This document shows positions 1 through 8,496 of a stretch of 25,876 bases of DNA, piece after piece. The notes beneath the pieces were generated by a model, which was not told where the DNA came from, made no database searches, and worked only from the letters and a program-made list of their open reading frames with translations. The first letter of the stretch is position 1. Each line of letters begins with the position of its first letter. The stretch is taken from NCBI GenBank assembly GCA_051010195.1, contig JBPCVV010000001.1:1-25876 (forward strand), written 5' to 3'. This stretch comes from Anderseniella sp051010195 (lineage in GTDB: Bacteria; Pseudomonadota; Alphaproteobacteria; Rhizobiales; Aestuariivirgaceae). Position numbers and translations under genes: made by a program.

Positions 1-177
1 TATGAACCACCGCGGTGTGATTCAGAATACCTGCTGGACGGAAATGACGATCACGCAACGGTCGAGACCAGTATGCCACTGTTGCACGACATGCTTCCCG
101 ACATGAATACAATTGACGAAGATCAACATGAGCGACTGCATTTGCTGCGATCATGCAGACAGGTAATCGACGGGTGA
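1..177 (+). CDS. Possible 3' end of an unidentified gene (partial)
   Basis: Frame 1 is open from the window edge to a TGA at 175-177, giving 58 codons with no stop. The translation is acidic and plausible as a protein C-terminus (it ends HLLRSCRQVIDG), but I recognise no family. The other two forward frames stop early. If real, it ends 20 bases before the hemerythrin-like gene, and the FNR box at 113-126 lies inside its coding sequence. The open stretch is short enough to be chance, so this is a weak call. Confidence 0.25.
   Translation, partial: YEPPRCDSEYLLDGNDDHATVETSMPLLHDMLPDMNTIDEDQHERLHLLRSCRQVIDG
113..126. promoter_or_regulatory. FNR/FixK-type anaerobox
   Basis: The sequence TTGACGAAGATCAA reads TTGAC-N4-ATCAA, a full match to the accepted FNR/FixK-family operator TTGAY-N4-RTCAA. 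Its centre is about 78 bases upstream of the hemerythrin-like ATG at 198. That would place a transcription start near 160 if it acts as a class II activator site at -41.5. A gene for an FNR-type protein with an intact E-xx-SR recognition helix lies just downstream (722-1474), so oxygen-responsive control of the hemerythrin-like gene is a reasonable inference. Confidence 0.6.
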
Positions 178-197
178 AATGGTTCAAGTGAACTCAA

Positions 198-716
198 ATG
201 GAAGCTCAATACCCGCTGTCTGTAATAGAGCATGATCGTAGCAGCCTGTACGATATGTGTGATGATCTGGAACGAATTGCCGATCAGCTTGGCGGTTCTA
301 TCGACATTCAGCTGTGCACATCTGTCCTCTCCCGGCTGCGGCTCGATCTGCTGCAGAATCAGCAAGATGAGGAGGTACTCTTTACGCTTTTGCGGGAGCG
401 CCAGCCGAACGATGCGCTGCTGGCAAGATGCGTGGATCTCGTGCAAACTGAACATGTCGCAATTGCTTCATATGCGCTGGAACTGGCGGAACCGATCGGT
501 GAACTGTGCGCGGGCAGCAAGACCAACAACGCCGATGCTACCGGATATCTGCTCAGGAGCAGCTTTGACTACATTCGCCAACATCTGCGCTGGGAGGATG
601 CAATATTCTTTCTGGGCCAAAGATATGCTGCTGAAAGCGTCGACGAAGATGCCCTCAAAGCCGGTTTGATCAGGATACGCAGCATGCAGGATCGGCATCT
701 GCGAGTGGCGGACTGA
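198..716 (+). CDS. Hemerythrin-like (HHE) domain protein
   Basis: This 172-residue, probably cytoplasmic all-helical protein has the layout of bacterial hemerythrin-like proteins: helix A with IEHDRS (His12), helix B with DEEVLFTLLR (residues 57-66), helix C with TEHVAI, and helix D with a His-x-x-x-Glu pattern (HLRWED). Such proteins bind a di-iron centre and act in oxygen or NO sensing, storage or iron handling. By hand alignment, the helix-B position that is normally His (HHxDEE) is Asn54-Gln55 here, so the iron site may be altered. The ATG at 198 has no strong Shine-Dalgarno sequence. The gene is preceded by a consensus anaerobox and followed, 5 bases after its stop, by the end of a convergent fnr-type gene. 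That context suggests a low-oxygen or NO response. Confidence 0.65.
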   Translation: MEAQYPLSVIEHDRSSLYDMCDDLERIADQLGGSIDIQLCTSVLSRLRLDLLQNQQDEEVLFTLLRERQPNDALLARCVDLVQTEHVAIASYALELAEPIGELCAGSKTNNADATGYLLRSSFDYIRQHLRWEDAIFFLGQRYAAESVDEDALKAGLIRIRSMQDRHLRVAD

Positions 717-721
717 CCGGG

Positions 722-1474
722 CTACTCGTCGTCATAAGTCTGGGCGATCTGCTGCAACCTGGGTACGTCACGCAGCGCGATTGACTTGGAATCCAGCAAA
801 TCGATTATGCCATCGGTCTTGAGCTTGCTGATATTGCGGCTAACCGTTTCGATGGTCATGCCAAGCAATCCGGCAATCTCTTCGCGTTTGAGCGGAAAAC
901 AGATGGTGGAGTCCGGTTCGCGCGGGTCCCTGTGTGGACACATGTGGTGGTTGTCCCGCCACAGCCACAGGATGAATCTTGCCATCTTCTCCTGCGCTCC
1001 CAGCTTGCCGAGAACTGTCATCCACTGTCTGGCCTGTTTGAGGTCGGATACCGTTTGTTCGAGCAATCGATGTTCCAGTTCCGGGTTTGCCCTGAGGACC
1101 GAGCCGAATTGGGCGCGCCGGAAGCAGCAAAGCTTCACATCAGTTACACATTCTGCATTCTCGTTGCTCACCGATGACACCGGATTGCCAAGGCTGTCCG
1201 ACGCCGATAGCAATCCCACAATCTGCTCCCGGCCGTCGGGCAGTATCTGGGTCAGCTTGACGACACCGGACATGATGACGGCGAGAAATTCGCTGCTTTC
1301 ATCCTGACGCAGGATGACATCACCGGCCGACAGGTTGCGGTGTGTCATGATGTCGGACAATTCGCCGATATGTGATGCGCCCAGCGCACTGCAGATCGCA
1401 TGGTGGCGCACCGGACATTGCGCGCAGCGCAGGTCAACTTCAAATTTCGGTTCGATTCCGGGCACTCGCACCAC
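722..1474 (-). CDS. fnr: Crp/Fnr-family regulator, FNR type with Fe-S cysteines
   Basis: This 250-residue oxygen-responsive transcription factor has an N-terminal Cys17-X2-Cys20-X7-Cys28 cluster and a central Cys116 (in KLCCFRR). Together these match the four ligands of the oxygen-labile [4Fe-4S] cluster in alphaproteobacterial FNR/FnrL/FnrN proteins. A cyclic-nucleotide-binding-like beta roll spans about residues 35-130, followed by a dimerisation helix and a C-terminal winged helix. The recognition helix reads ETVSRNISKLK; its E-xx-SR contacts fit a TTGAT/TTGAC half site. The start is a GTG. GTG codons at 1474, 1471 and 1465 are all in frame, and the last has GAGAGG about 8 bases upstream. 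No ATG is available, and all candidate starts lie in a tRNA-like 3' end (1449-1473), which is odd. The gene converges on the hemerythrin-like gene, whose upstream box it may bind. Confidence 0.9.
   Translation of the reverse strand: MVRVPGIEPKFEVDLRCAQCPVRHHAICSALGASHIGELSDIMTHRNLSAGDVILRQDESSEFLAVIMSGVVKLTQILPDGREQIVGLLSASDSLGNPVSSVSNENAECVTDVKLCCFRRAQFGSVLRANPELEHRLLEQTVSDLKQARQWMTVLGKLGAQEKMARFILWLWRDNHHMCPHRDPREPDSTICFPLKREEIAGLLGMTIETVSRNISKLKTDGIIDLLDSKSIALRDVPRLQQIAQTYDDE
1449..1473 (+). other. tRNA 3'-end-like fragment (T loop, acceptor strand, CCA)
   Basis: The + strand reads GGTTCGATTCC (the tRNA T-stem/T-loop signature), then GGG, a seven-base acceptor-like strand CACTCGC, a discriminator A and an encoded CCA at 1471-1473. 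No matching 5' acceptor strand (GCGAGTG) sits 70-90 bases upstream, and no anticodon arm can be drawn, so it is only a 3' piece. Pieces of this kind are left by integrases that recombine into tRNA 3' ends. It overlaps the start codons of the fnr-type gene on the opposite strand. Chance resemblance is possible but needs many coincident matches. Confidence 0.5.
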
Positions 1475-1713
1475 CTCTCACTGAGCTTGAGCCGTTGACC
1501 CGGATTGTACACGTGAAATTCTCCGCGCGGAGGAATATTTGATGGGCAGTACGCACATGTCTGCCGCTCCAGGCTGGAACAGAGTCGGTTTAGCAAATTT
1601 CGGTTGTGCCTCGTTAATCTGGATCGGTATGAACTGAGGTCCTGTAGATAACTCGCTGAACCCGCGATTTAGTTCTTCCCACGATGCTCGACTCCAGCTA
1701 AACGTTAATTCCC

Positions 1714-3342
1714 ATGGCGCGATATATTTTCATCACCGGCGGCGTGGTTTCCTCACTTGGCAAAGGCTTGGCATCGGCAGCTCTCGGAGCGTTGCTGCAG
1801 GCGCGCGGATACTCGGTCCGCCTGCGGAAACTGGACCCCTATCTCAACGTTGATCCCGGTACCATGAGCCCGTATCAGCACGGCGAAGTGTTTGTGACCG
1901 ATGACGGGGCTGAAACAGATCTTGACCTCGGCCACTACGAACGCTTCACCGGACGGGCCGCCACCCAGGCCGACAACATCACCACTGGCCGCATCTACCA
2001 GGACATTATCGCCAAGGAACGCCGTGGCGATTATCTGGGAGCCACGGTGCAGGTAATCCCGCACGTGACCGATGCTATCAAGGCGTTTATTGCGGACGGC
2101 AATGACGATTATGACTTCGTGCTGTGTGAAGTGGGCGGCACGGTGGGCGACATCGAAGGCCTGCCGTTCTTCGAGGCGATCCGTCAGTTCGGGCAGGAGG
2201 CGCCTCGTGGAGAGTGCATTTATCTTCACCTGACCTTGCTGCCGTGGATACCCGCGGCGGGAGAACTGAAAACCAAGCCGACACAGCACTCGGTCAAGGA
2301 ATTGCGGTCCATCGGCATTCAGCCAGATGTGTTGATGTGCCGTGCCGACCGGGAGATCCCCGAAAACGAACGTCGCAAAATTGCATTGTTCTGCAATGTG
2401 CGCCCCAGCGCGGTCATCCAGGCACTTGATGTAAAGACCATCTATGAAGTGCCGCTTGCCTATCACCGTGAGGGCCTGGACGACGAGATACTGGCGGCCT
2501 TCCGCATTGAAGGGGCCCCGGCACCCAAACTCGACATGTGGAGCGACATTGTCAGCCGGATCAAGGAGCCTGAGGGCCAGGTCACGATCGCCGTCGTAGG
2601 CAAATACACCGGTTTGCTGGATGCCTACAAATCTCTGAATGAAGCGCTGATACACGGCGGTATCGCCAACCGGGTCAAGGTCAATATCGAGTGGATTGAA
2701 TCAGAAGTGTTCGAGGCGGAAGACCCGGCACCGCTGCTGGAACATGTGCACGGGATTCTGGTGCCGGGCGGGTTTGGCGAGCGCGGCGTTGAAGGCAAGA
2801 TTTCAGCGGTCACCTTCGCGCGCGAGCGCAACGTGCCGTACTTCGGTATCTGTCTGGGCATGCAGATGGCCTGTATCGAGACGGCGCGCTCGCTGGCTGG
2901 CATTGCAGACGCGTCTTCCACGGAATTCGGTGAAACCAGCGAGCCCATTGTCGGCCTGATGACCGAATGGATGCGCGGCAACGAGCTTGAACAGCGTGCC
3001 CAGGAAGGTGACCTGGGCGGCACCATGCGGCTGGGAGCCTATGCCGCGAAGCTTGAAGAAGGCTCTCGTGTTGCCGGAATTTACGGCACCGGGGACATAT
3101 CAGAACGTCACCGGCACCGATATGAAGTCAACACCCGCTATCGTGACAAACTGGAAGATGCCGGGCTTGAATTCTCCGGCACATCACCGGACGGACTGTT
3201 GCCGGAAATTGTTGAAATTCCTGGCCATGCGTGGTTTGTCGGTGTGCAATATCACCCGGAACTGAAGTCACGGCCGTTTGAACCGCATCCGCTGTTTGCG
3301 TCGTTCATTGAAGCAGCTGTTGAGCAAAGCCGCCTAGTGTAG
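1714..3342 (+). CDS. pyrG: CTP synthase (glutamine hydrolysing)
   Basis: PyrG makes CTP from UTP, ATP and glutamine in the cytosol. The protein has 542 residues, the usual family length. The N-terminal synthetase domain starts with the invariant ITGGVVSSLGKG P-loop-like segment and KLDPYLNVDPGTMSPYQHGEVF. The C-terminal class I glutamine amidotransferase domain starts at about residue 290. It has the nucleophile Cys380 in FGICLGMQMA and the His514/Glu516 pair in YHPE, so the triad is complete. The ATG at 1714 gives the canonical N-terminus MARYIFITGG. In many alphaproteobacteria secG lies before pyrG and kdsA between pyrG and eno. Neither is seen here: pyrG is preceded by a 239-base gap and followed 14 bases later by a mechanosensitive channel gene. 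Confidence 0.98.
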   Translation: MARYIFITGGVVSSLGKGLASAALGALLQARGYSVRLRKLDPYLNVDPGTMSPYQHGEVFVTDDGAETDLDLGHYERFTGRAATQADNITTGRIYQDIIAKERRGDYLGATVQVIPHVTDAIKAFIADGNDDYDFVLCEVGGTVGDIEGLPFFEAIRQFGQEAPRGECIYLHLTLLPWIPAAGELKTKPTQHSVKELRSIGIQPDVLMCRADREIPENERRKIALFCNVRPSAVIQALDVKTIYEVPLAYHREGLDDEILAAFRIEGAPAPKLDMWSDIVSRIKEPEGQVTIAVVGKYTGLLDAYKSLNEALIHGGIANRVKVNIEWIESEVFEAEDPAPLLEHVHGILVPGGFGERGVEGKISAVTFARERNVPYFGICLGMQMACIETARSLAGIADASSTEFGETSEPIVGLMTEWMRGNELEQRAQEGDLGGTMRLGAYAAKLEEGSRVAGIYGTGDISERHRHRYEVNTRYRDKLEDAGLEFSGTSPDGLLPEIVEIPGHAWFVGVQYHPELKSRPFEPHPLFASFIEAAVEQSRLV

Positions 3343-3356
3343 GTAACATAGTCGCG

Positions 3357-5954
3357 ATGGATCGGATTTTGATGTCATTCATGCGTGTGTGGCTGCTGTC
3401 GGCGCTGCTGCTGGCAGGTACTGTGGCGGCGACGGCACAAACTGGAGGCCTCGGCAACATTCTGGGCACCGGCCAGTCCGAGCAGGAGGCCGGCGAGCAG
3501 AAACCAGCACAGCCGGAAAAGCCCGGCGCTGCAACCGCTGACGAACCGCGAGCCCAGCAGAGCGGCAAGCCGGGCGAACGGGCATTGCCGGAGGTGGCGC
3601 TGCCGGTCGGCATCGATGAAGCTGCCGGCAAAGCCAGACGCGTGGCCGCCGATATCAGCAAGACGCTGGAAGACCTCAAGATAAAGTTGGCCGATCCGTC
3701 ATTGCCGGAAGATGAACTGGCAAAGGTGCGCGAGCAGATCGAGATTGTGCGTGATCGCGCCAAGGTTGTTGATCTCGAACTGACAGACCCGTTGGCGCAG
3801 ATGGATGCGCTGGTGGCCAGGCTGGGACCTGTTCCAAAAGATGGCCAGACAGAACCTGAAACCGTGGTCGCCCAACGAGCCGAACTTGAGCGTGTGCGGG
3901 GTGTGCTGTTGGGCGCGCGCGCCCAACTGGCGCTTGCCGCCGGTGCGGCGGACCAGCTTGCCAGTCAGGCCGGGCAACTTGAACGGACGCGGTTTTTCGA
4001 CCGGCTGTTCAAACACGACAAATCGATTTTGGCTCCAAGCCTGTGGACGGATGGAATTGCCAGGGTCCCCGATATCTGGGCCCGTACGACGCGCCTGGCT
4101 ACCGGCTACTATACGCTGATTGGCGAGAACAACGGTGCCTGGATGGCATGGCTGCTGCTCGCCATTTTCGTGGTATTGGCTGCCGCTGGTTATCACGCCT
4201 GCCGGGTGCTCGCCCATCGTGTGCGGGCGGGCAAGGCACCGAGCGGTGACCTGGCCAAACTGATCCGGGTCGTGGCGGTGCCCATTGGATATGCACTGGT
4301 AGCCGTGGTGACCACAACCGTATTCGGATTTTTGCTGTTTGAACTGGGTGCAAGGTCCACCCGGATGGAGCAGCTTTATTCGTCCTTCGCCATCATGATG
4401 GTGATGTTCGCCTTCACCCGCGGCCTGGCCAGATCCATCCTGTCGCCGACACAGCCGGACTGGCGAATTGCCAGTCTTTCAACGCAAGCCGCACAGAAGT
4501 GGCTCAACCTGCTGACGATTTCGTTAGTGGTCATGTCACTCAGCTTCTTCAACAATGAGCTCTTGATGGTGGTGAACCTGTCGGAGCAAATGCAGCCGTT
4601 GAGACGGGCCATCGTACTGCCGGTGCTTATGCTCATTATTGTCAGGCTGATCCTGGTTGCACAGCACGACCGGCGCAGCAGCGATGCGCCACAGAACAGT
4701 ACAGTGTATTTCTCCTGGGCGTCGTACCTGGTCCAGCCGCTCTGGCTGCTGGTGATTGGCACTGGACTGGCGTTGATAACCGGCTACCTGACATTGGCAA
4801 CCTACCTTGTGGCCGATGTTGTTGTCATCGGTACCTTGGTGAGTTTTCTGTACTGCGTGCGACGTCTGGCTGACGCCTTCGTTGCCCAGAGCATATCGGA
4901 ACACAGCCGCATATCGAACATGCTGAAACAGACGTTTTTCATGTCGGAACGGGGTATTAAGCGGGCCGGTATTGCGCTCAATGCGTTCGTTGATCTGACC
5001 CTGCTGCTGTTCGGCCTGCCATTGCTGCTGACCTTGTCGGCCCTGTCGTGGGTTGACGTGCGTAGTTGGTTTTCCACGGCGTTTTTTGGATTCGAAATCG
5101 GAAACATCACCATTTCGCTGTCGTCGATCCTGCTGGCCGTTGGGGTGTTTGCGATCGGCCTGGTGCTGACCCGACTGATCACGGGATGGCTGGACCGGCG
5201 CATACTGTCCGCCACCAATCTTGATGCAGGCTTGCGCAATTCGATCCGCACAGGTGCCAGTTACACGGCAATCATCCTGGCGCTGCTGGTGGCTTTTGCC
5301 GCGGCCGGCGTCAACTTCGGCAATATCGCCATTGTTGCCGGCGCGCTGTCGGTCGGTATCGGTTTTGGTTTGCAGTCCATCGTCAACAACTTCGTCTCCG
5401 GCCTGATCCTGCTGGCCGAACGGCCGATCAAGGTCGGTGATTGGGTGTCGGTGACAGCAGGTGAGGGCACGGTCACTAAGATCAACGTGCGAGCGACCGA
5501 AATCGAAACCTTTGATCGCTGTTCGATCATTGTCCCGAACTCCAGCCTGATTTCTGATGCGGTGCAGAACTGGACCCACGGCGACCTGATGGGCCGTGCC
5601 AAGGTGCTTGTCGGGGTGAGTTATGATGCCGATCCGCAACAGGTGCACGACATACTGGTCAAGTGCGCACAGGATCATCCACGCGCCATGGCCTACCCGC
5701 TGCCGTCGGTGCTGTTCAAGGATTTCGGGGCCAGTTCGCTGGACTTTGAGGTGCGGGTGTTTATCAATGACGTGAACTGGGTTGCCTTTGTTGCCAGTGA
5801 ATTGCGGTTTTCCATCCACAAGGCGCTCAAGGAAGCCGGCATCGAAATTCCGTTCCCGCAGCGCGACGTTAACGTGCGCGGTTTCCAGGAGGCGGTTGCC
5901 GAGGTGGTAAAAGTGGACTCAAAACCGGCACCCAAACCAAAGCCGAAAGGATAG
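3357..5954 (+). CDS. Large MscS-family mechanosensitive channel, DUF3772 type
   Basis: This 865-residue inner-membrane protein should release solutes on hypo-osmotic shock. It begins with a signal-peptide-like segment (WLLSALLLAGTVAATAQ), then a Pro/Ala/Glu-rich stretch and a long helical periplasmic region to about residue 225. The RLGPVP and later LERTRFFDRLF segments in that region are typical of DUF3772. About ten hydrophobic segments follow from residue 260. The MscS core starts near residue 652: a Gly/Ala-rich pore helix (VAGALSVGIGFGLQSIVNNFVSG), then the beta domain (LAERPIKVGDWVSV, GTVTKINVRATEI, IIVPNSSLIS) and the C-terminal alpha/beta vestibule. The tail is Lys/Pro rich. The ATG at 3357 is used; ATGs at 3372 and 3381 would also keep the signal sequence. 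The next gene starts 2 bases after its stop, which indicates co-transcription. Confidence 0.9.
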   Translation: MDRILMSFMRVWLLSALLLAGTVAATAQTGGLGNILGTGQSEQEAGEQKPAQPEKPGAATADEPRAQQSGKPGERALPEVALPVGIDEAAGKARRVAADISKTLEDLKIKLADPSLPEDELAKVREQIEIVRDRAKVVDLELTDPLAQMDALVARLGPVPKDGQTEPETVVAQRAELERVRGVLLGARAQLALAAGAADQLASQAGQLERTRFFDRLFKHDKSILAPSLWTDGIARVPDIWARTTRLATGYYTLIGENNGAWMAWLLLAIFVVLAAAGYHACRVLAHRVRAGKAPSGDLAKLIRVVAVPIGYALVAVVTTTVFGFLLFELGARSTRMEQLYSSFAIMMVMFAFTRGLARSILSPTQPDWRIASLSTQAAQKWLNLLTISLVVMSLSFFNNELLMVVNLSEQMQPLRRAIVLPVLMLIIVRLILVAQHDRRSSDAPQNSTVYFSWASYLVQPLWLLVIGTGLALITGYLTLATYLVADVVVIGTLVSFLYCVRRLADAFVAQSISEHSRISNMLKQTFFMSERGIKRAGIALNAFVDLTLLLFGLPLLLTLSALSWVDVRSWFSTAFFGFEIGNITISLSSILLAVGVFAIGLVLTRLITGWLDRRILSATNLDAGLRNSIRTGASYTAIILALLVAFAAAGVNFGNIAIVAGALSVGIGFGLQSIVNNFVSGLILLAERPIKVGDWVSVTAGEGTVTKINVRATEIETFDRCSIIVPNSSLISDAVQNWTHGDLMGRAKVLVGVSYDADPQQVHDILVKCAQDHPRAMAYPLPSVLFKDFGASSLDFEVRVFINDVNWVAFVASELRFSIHKALKEAGIEIPFPQRDVNVRGFQEAVAEVVKVDSKPAPKPKPKG

Positions 5955-5956
5955 GT

Positions 5957-6826
5957 ATGGCTGGTCTAGATCACGTCGTTCACTGCACGAGCAATTTTGA
6001 CGGCTTGCGCGCGACCATGGCCCAGATTGGCTTTACTTTGACGCCACCCGCCGAACATCCGTTTGGCACCGGCAATTCGCTGGTACAGCTCGATGGGTTT
6101 TTCCTGGAATTCCTGCATTTGCCAAATCCCCATCTGGTGCCGAAGGTCGCAGATGGCGAGTTTGGCTTTGCCGCCCACAATGCCGCTTACATGAAAGACG
6201 GCCGCGAAGGGGTGTCGATGCTGGTATTTGAAAGCGGCGATGCGGCTGCTGAACAGGCCAGGTTTGCCGAAGAAGGTCTGGACACCTACAAGACATTTGA
6301 TTTCTCAAGACTGGCAAAGCAGCCCGACGGCGAAGAAATCACCGTCGGATTCTCTCTTGCCTTCGCCACCCATGCGGATATGCCGAGGGCAGCGTTTTTC
6401 TATTGCCAGCAGCACGCGCCGCAATATTTTTGGAAATCCGAGTATCAGCGGCACGCCAACACCGCAGTGGGAATTGGTGAGGTTGCGATGGTTGCCGCGC
6501 AACCTCAGCATTATGCGGCGTTCCTGGCCACCTTGAGCCAGGGCGAGACGATTGTATCGGCGGACAATATGGTGCGGAACAGGACACAACGCGGTGCACT
6601 TGCCATGTACTCGCCGGCAGCGTTTGAGACAGCTTACGGCTTTTCCGCGCCGTCGCTGGATGATGGACCGGTGCTGGCGGGCTACCGGATAGAGGTGGAA
6701 AACCGGGAAGTTGCGCTGAACCAGCTCGACGATGCTCATGTCGAGTGGCGGGAGACACCATCGGGTCATGCTGTCGGGCCGGATGTTGCATCGGGTGCAG
6801 TAATGGCATTTTCAGAGGTTTTCTGA
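5957..6826 (+). CDS. VOC-superfamily (glyoxalase-like) protein
   Basis: The 289-residue product opens with MAGLDHVVHCTSNFDGLRATMAQIGFTLTPPAEHPFGTGNSLVQL, the classic beta-alpha-beta start of a vicinal oxygen chelate module with a metal-ligand-like His (LDHVV). It continues with FLEFLHL, where the Glu is in the usual ligand position. The overall pattern resembles the two-module Glyoxalase-like domain proteins whose substrates are mostly unknown. The start ATG is preceded by GGATAGG and lies 2 bases after the channel gene's stop. Cytosolic metal-dependent dioxygenase, lyase or isomerase chemistry is possible, but nothing here fixes the substrate. Confidence 0.75.
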   Translation: MAGLDHVVHCTSNFDGLRATMAQIGFTLTPPAEHPFGTGNSLVQLDGFFLEFLHLPNPHLVPKVADGEFGFAAHNAAYMKDGREGVSMLVFESGDAAAEQARFAEEGLDTYKTFDFSRLAKQPDGEEITVGFSLAFATHADMPRAAFFYCQQHAPQYFWKSEYQRHANTAVGIGEVAMVAAQPQHYAAFLATLSQGETIVSADNMVRNRTQRGALAMYSPAAFETAYGFSAPSLDDGPVLAGYRIEVENREVALNQLDDAHVEWRETPSGHAVGPDVASGAVMAFSEVF

Positions 6827-6831
6827 TCGGG

Positions 6832-7260
6832 ATGCTGGATCCGAAACTGACAGGAATGCAGAACCTTGAGCGCTTGCGTGATGCCGGCGGCAGGGCGCCC
6901 CTCGGCAGGCTTATGGATTTCTGGCTGATGGACGTGGGCGACGGTTTCGCGGTGTTTGAAGGCAATCCCGGTGCGCAGCACTACAATCCGGCAGGCACGG
7001 TGCACGGCGGATGGATTTCCTCGATTCTTGACAGTGCGCTGGGCTGCGCCATTCATACCCGGCTTGAAGCGGGCCAGGGCTATACGACAGTCGAACTGAA
7101 GATAAACATGGTGCGTGCGCTGACCGATCAGACCGGTCCGGTGACGGCCCGCGGAGCCGTCATACACCTGGGTCGCCGGGTGGCGACGTCCGATGCAAGG
7201 CTGGAAGATGCTAACGGTAGGCTGCTGGCACACGGGTCGTGCACATGTATGATCCTGTGA
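6832..7260 (+). CDS. PaaI-type hotdog-fold thioesterase
   Basis: This 142-residue protein has the hotdog thioesterase core. NPAGTVHGGWISSILDSALG carries the HGG motif (His58-Gly59-Gly60) on the central helix and Asp67 in the position that activates water in the PaaI group. It is followed by TTVELKINMVRAL and VTARGAVIHLGRRVATSDARLEDANGRLLAHGSCTC. It probably hydrolyses an acyl- or aryl-CoA thioester. The frame stays open upstream to 6745, but that part overlaps the VOC gene. The ATG at 6832, 5 bases after the VOC stop, gives a normal family length. The gene is part of the compact run 1714-9212. The substrate is unknown. Confidence 0.8.
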   Translation: MLDPKLTGMQNLERLRDAGGRAPLGRLMDFWLMDVGDGFAVFEGNPGAQHYNPAGTVHGGWISSILDSALGCAIHTRLEAGQGYTTVELKINMVRALTDQTGPVTARGAVIHLGRRVATSDARLEDANGRLLAHGSCTCMIL

Positions 7261-7287
7261 ACACCTGCGCGGCCATTACTCATTGCG

Positions 7288-8496
7288 ATGTCTGAGATAT
7301 CCGTGGACACGTTGGTTCTGGGCGCGGGTGCCGCCGGCATGATGTGCGCCGTCCACGCGGCAAGTCGCGGTGGGCGGGTGATGATCATCGACCATGCCCG
7401 AAAACCGGGCGAGAAGATCCGCATCAGTGGTGGCGGCCGTTGCAACTTCACCAACATCAATACTGCGCCGGAGAACTTCATTTCCGGCAATCCGCATTTC
7501 GCCAAGTCAGCACTTAAACGCTACACCCAGCATGATTTCATAGATCTGGTGTCCCGGCACAACATCGCCTTTCACGAGAAGACCCTCGGCCAGTTGTTCT
7601 GTGACGATTCGGCCACCGATATCATTGAGATGTTGTTGGCGGAAATGAGAAACGCAGGTGTGGAACTGCGGTTGGAGACCAGCGTCAGCAGTGTGTGCAA
7701 GACCGATAGGGGCTTTGAAATCGACCTGGCATCGCAAGGTCAATCGACACACGTCTCATGCCGCCATTTCGTGGTGGCGTGCGGGGGGAAGTCGATCCCG
7801 AAGATGGGGGCGACCGGTTTCGGTTACCGGATTGCGGAACAACTCGGACTGGCGGTTACGGAAACACGGGCAGCGCTGGTGCCGCTGACTTTCTCTGAGG
7901 CCATGCGAGCCGAATTCAAGCCAATGGCCGGAGTGTCCGCGGATGCCGAGGTCAGGTGCGATGAGGCAACGTTTGCGGAGGCGCTGCTGTTCACTCATCG
8001 TGGTTTGTCCGGGCCAGCCATATTGCAGATATCGTCCTACTGGCGCGAAACCAAACCGATAACGATTGATTTGTTGCCGGGGCGTGATGTGCTTGGTGAG
8101 TTGAAAAGTATGCGTGCCGGCCATGGCAGGAAGGCTATTGCGACGGTGCTCGGTGAGTTTTTGCCCAACCGGCTAGCCGGCTTTATTGCCGGGCGAGTGG
8201 GTATTGCCGGCAATCTAGCGGACCTGTCCGACAAGGCCTTAATGGCTATATCAGAGACCATCAGACAGTGGCAGGTTTACCCGGTCGGAACGGAAGGCTA
8301 TCGCACCGCGGAAGTGACGCTTGGCGGCGTCGATACGGCAGGTCTGGGCTCGCGCGACATGCAGGCTCGAGAGGTGCCGGGCCTGTACTTCATCGGTGAG
8401 GTGGTCGACGTGACAGGCTGGCTGGGTGGATACAATTTCCAGTGGGCATGGTCTTCCGGCTGGGCAGCAGGAACTGCCATAGCAGAAATGGGATGA
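7288..8496 (+). CDS. YhiN/HI0933-family flavoprotein
   Basis: The 402-residue protein is an FAD-dependent oxidoreductase of the HI0933/YhiN (BaiN-like) family. Its Rossmann motif GAGAAG lies at residues 12-17, and the family hallmark SGGGRCNFTN at residues 47-56. The C-terminal FAD-contact block is ARE-VPGLYFIGEVVDVTGWLGGYNFQWAWSSGWAAG. Length and domain order are normal. Some relatives reduce double bonds in bile-acid intermediates, but the physiological reaction of most members is unknown, so no specific substrate is inferred. The start ATG at 7288 is 27 bases after the thioesterase stop. The stop codon overlaps the first ATG of the following acetyltransferase gene, indicating translational coupling. 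Confidence 0.88.
   Translation: MSEISVDTLVLGAGAAGMMCAVHAASRGGRVMIIDHARKPGEKIRISGGGRCNFTNINTAPENFISGNPHFAKSALKRYTQHDFIDLVSRHNIAFHEKTLGQLFCDDSATDIIEMLLAEMRNAGVELRLETSVSSVCKTDRGFEIDLASQGQSTHVSCRHFVVACGGKSIPKMGATGFGYRIAEQLGLAVTETRAALVPLTFSEAMRAEFKPMAGVSADAEVRCDEATFAEALLFTHRGLSGPAILQISSYWRETKPITIDLLPGRDVLGELKSMRAGHGRKAIATVLGEFLPNRLAGFIAGRVGIAGNLADLSDKALMAISETIRQWQVYPVGTEGYRTAEVTLGGVDTAGLGSRDMQAREVPGLYFIGEVVDVTGWLGGYNFQWAWSSGWAAGTAIAEMG

Noticed and set aside
1380..1473. Complete tRNA gene ending at 1473
   Set aside because: No 5' acceptor strand, D arm or anticodon arm fits within 70-95 bases upstream; only the 3' end is tRNA-like.
1495..1508. Possible FNR box in the fnr promoter (TTGACCCGGATTGT)
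   Set aside because: Only the left half matches the consensus; the right half has just two of five bases.
4536..5819. 427-codon minus-strand frame under the MscS-type channel gene
   Set aside because: Its translation is Gln/His/Arg-rich with no domain, and the other strand encodes a clear membrane channel along the whole length.
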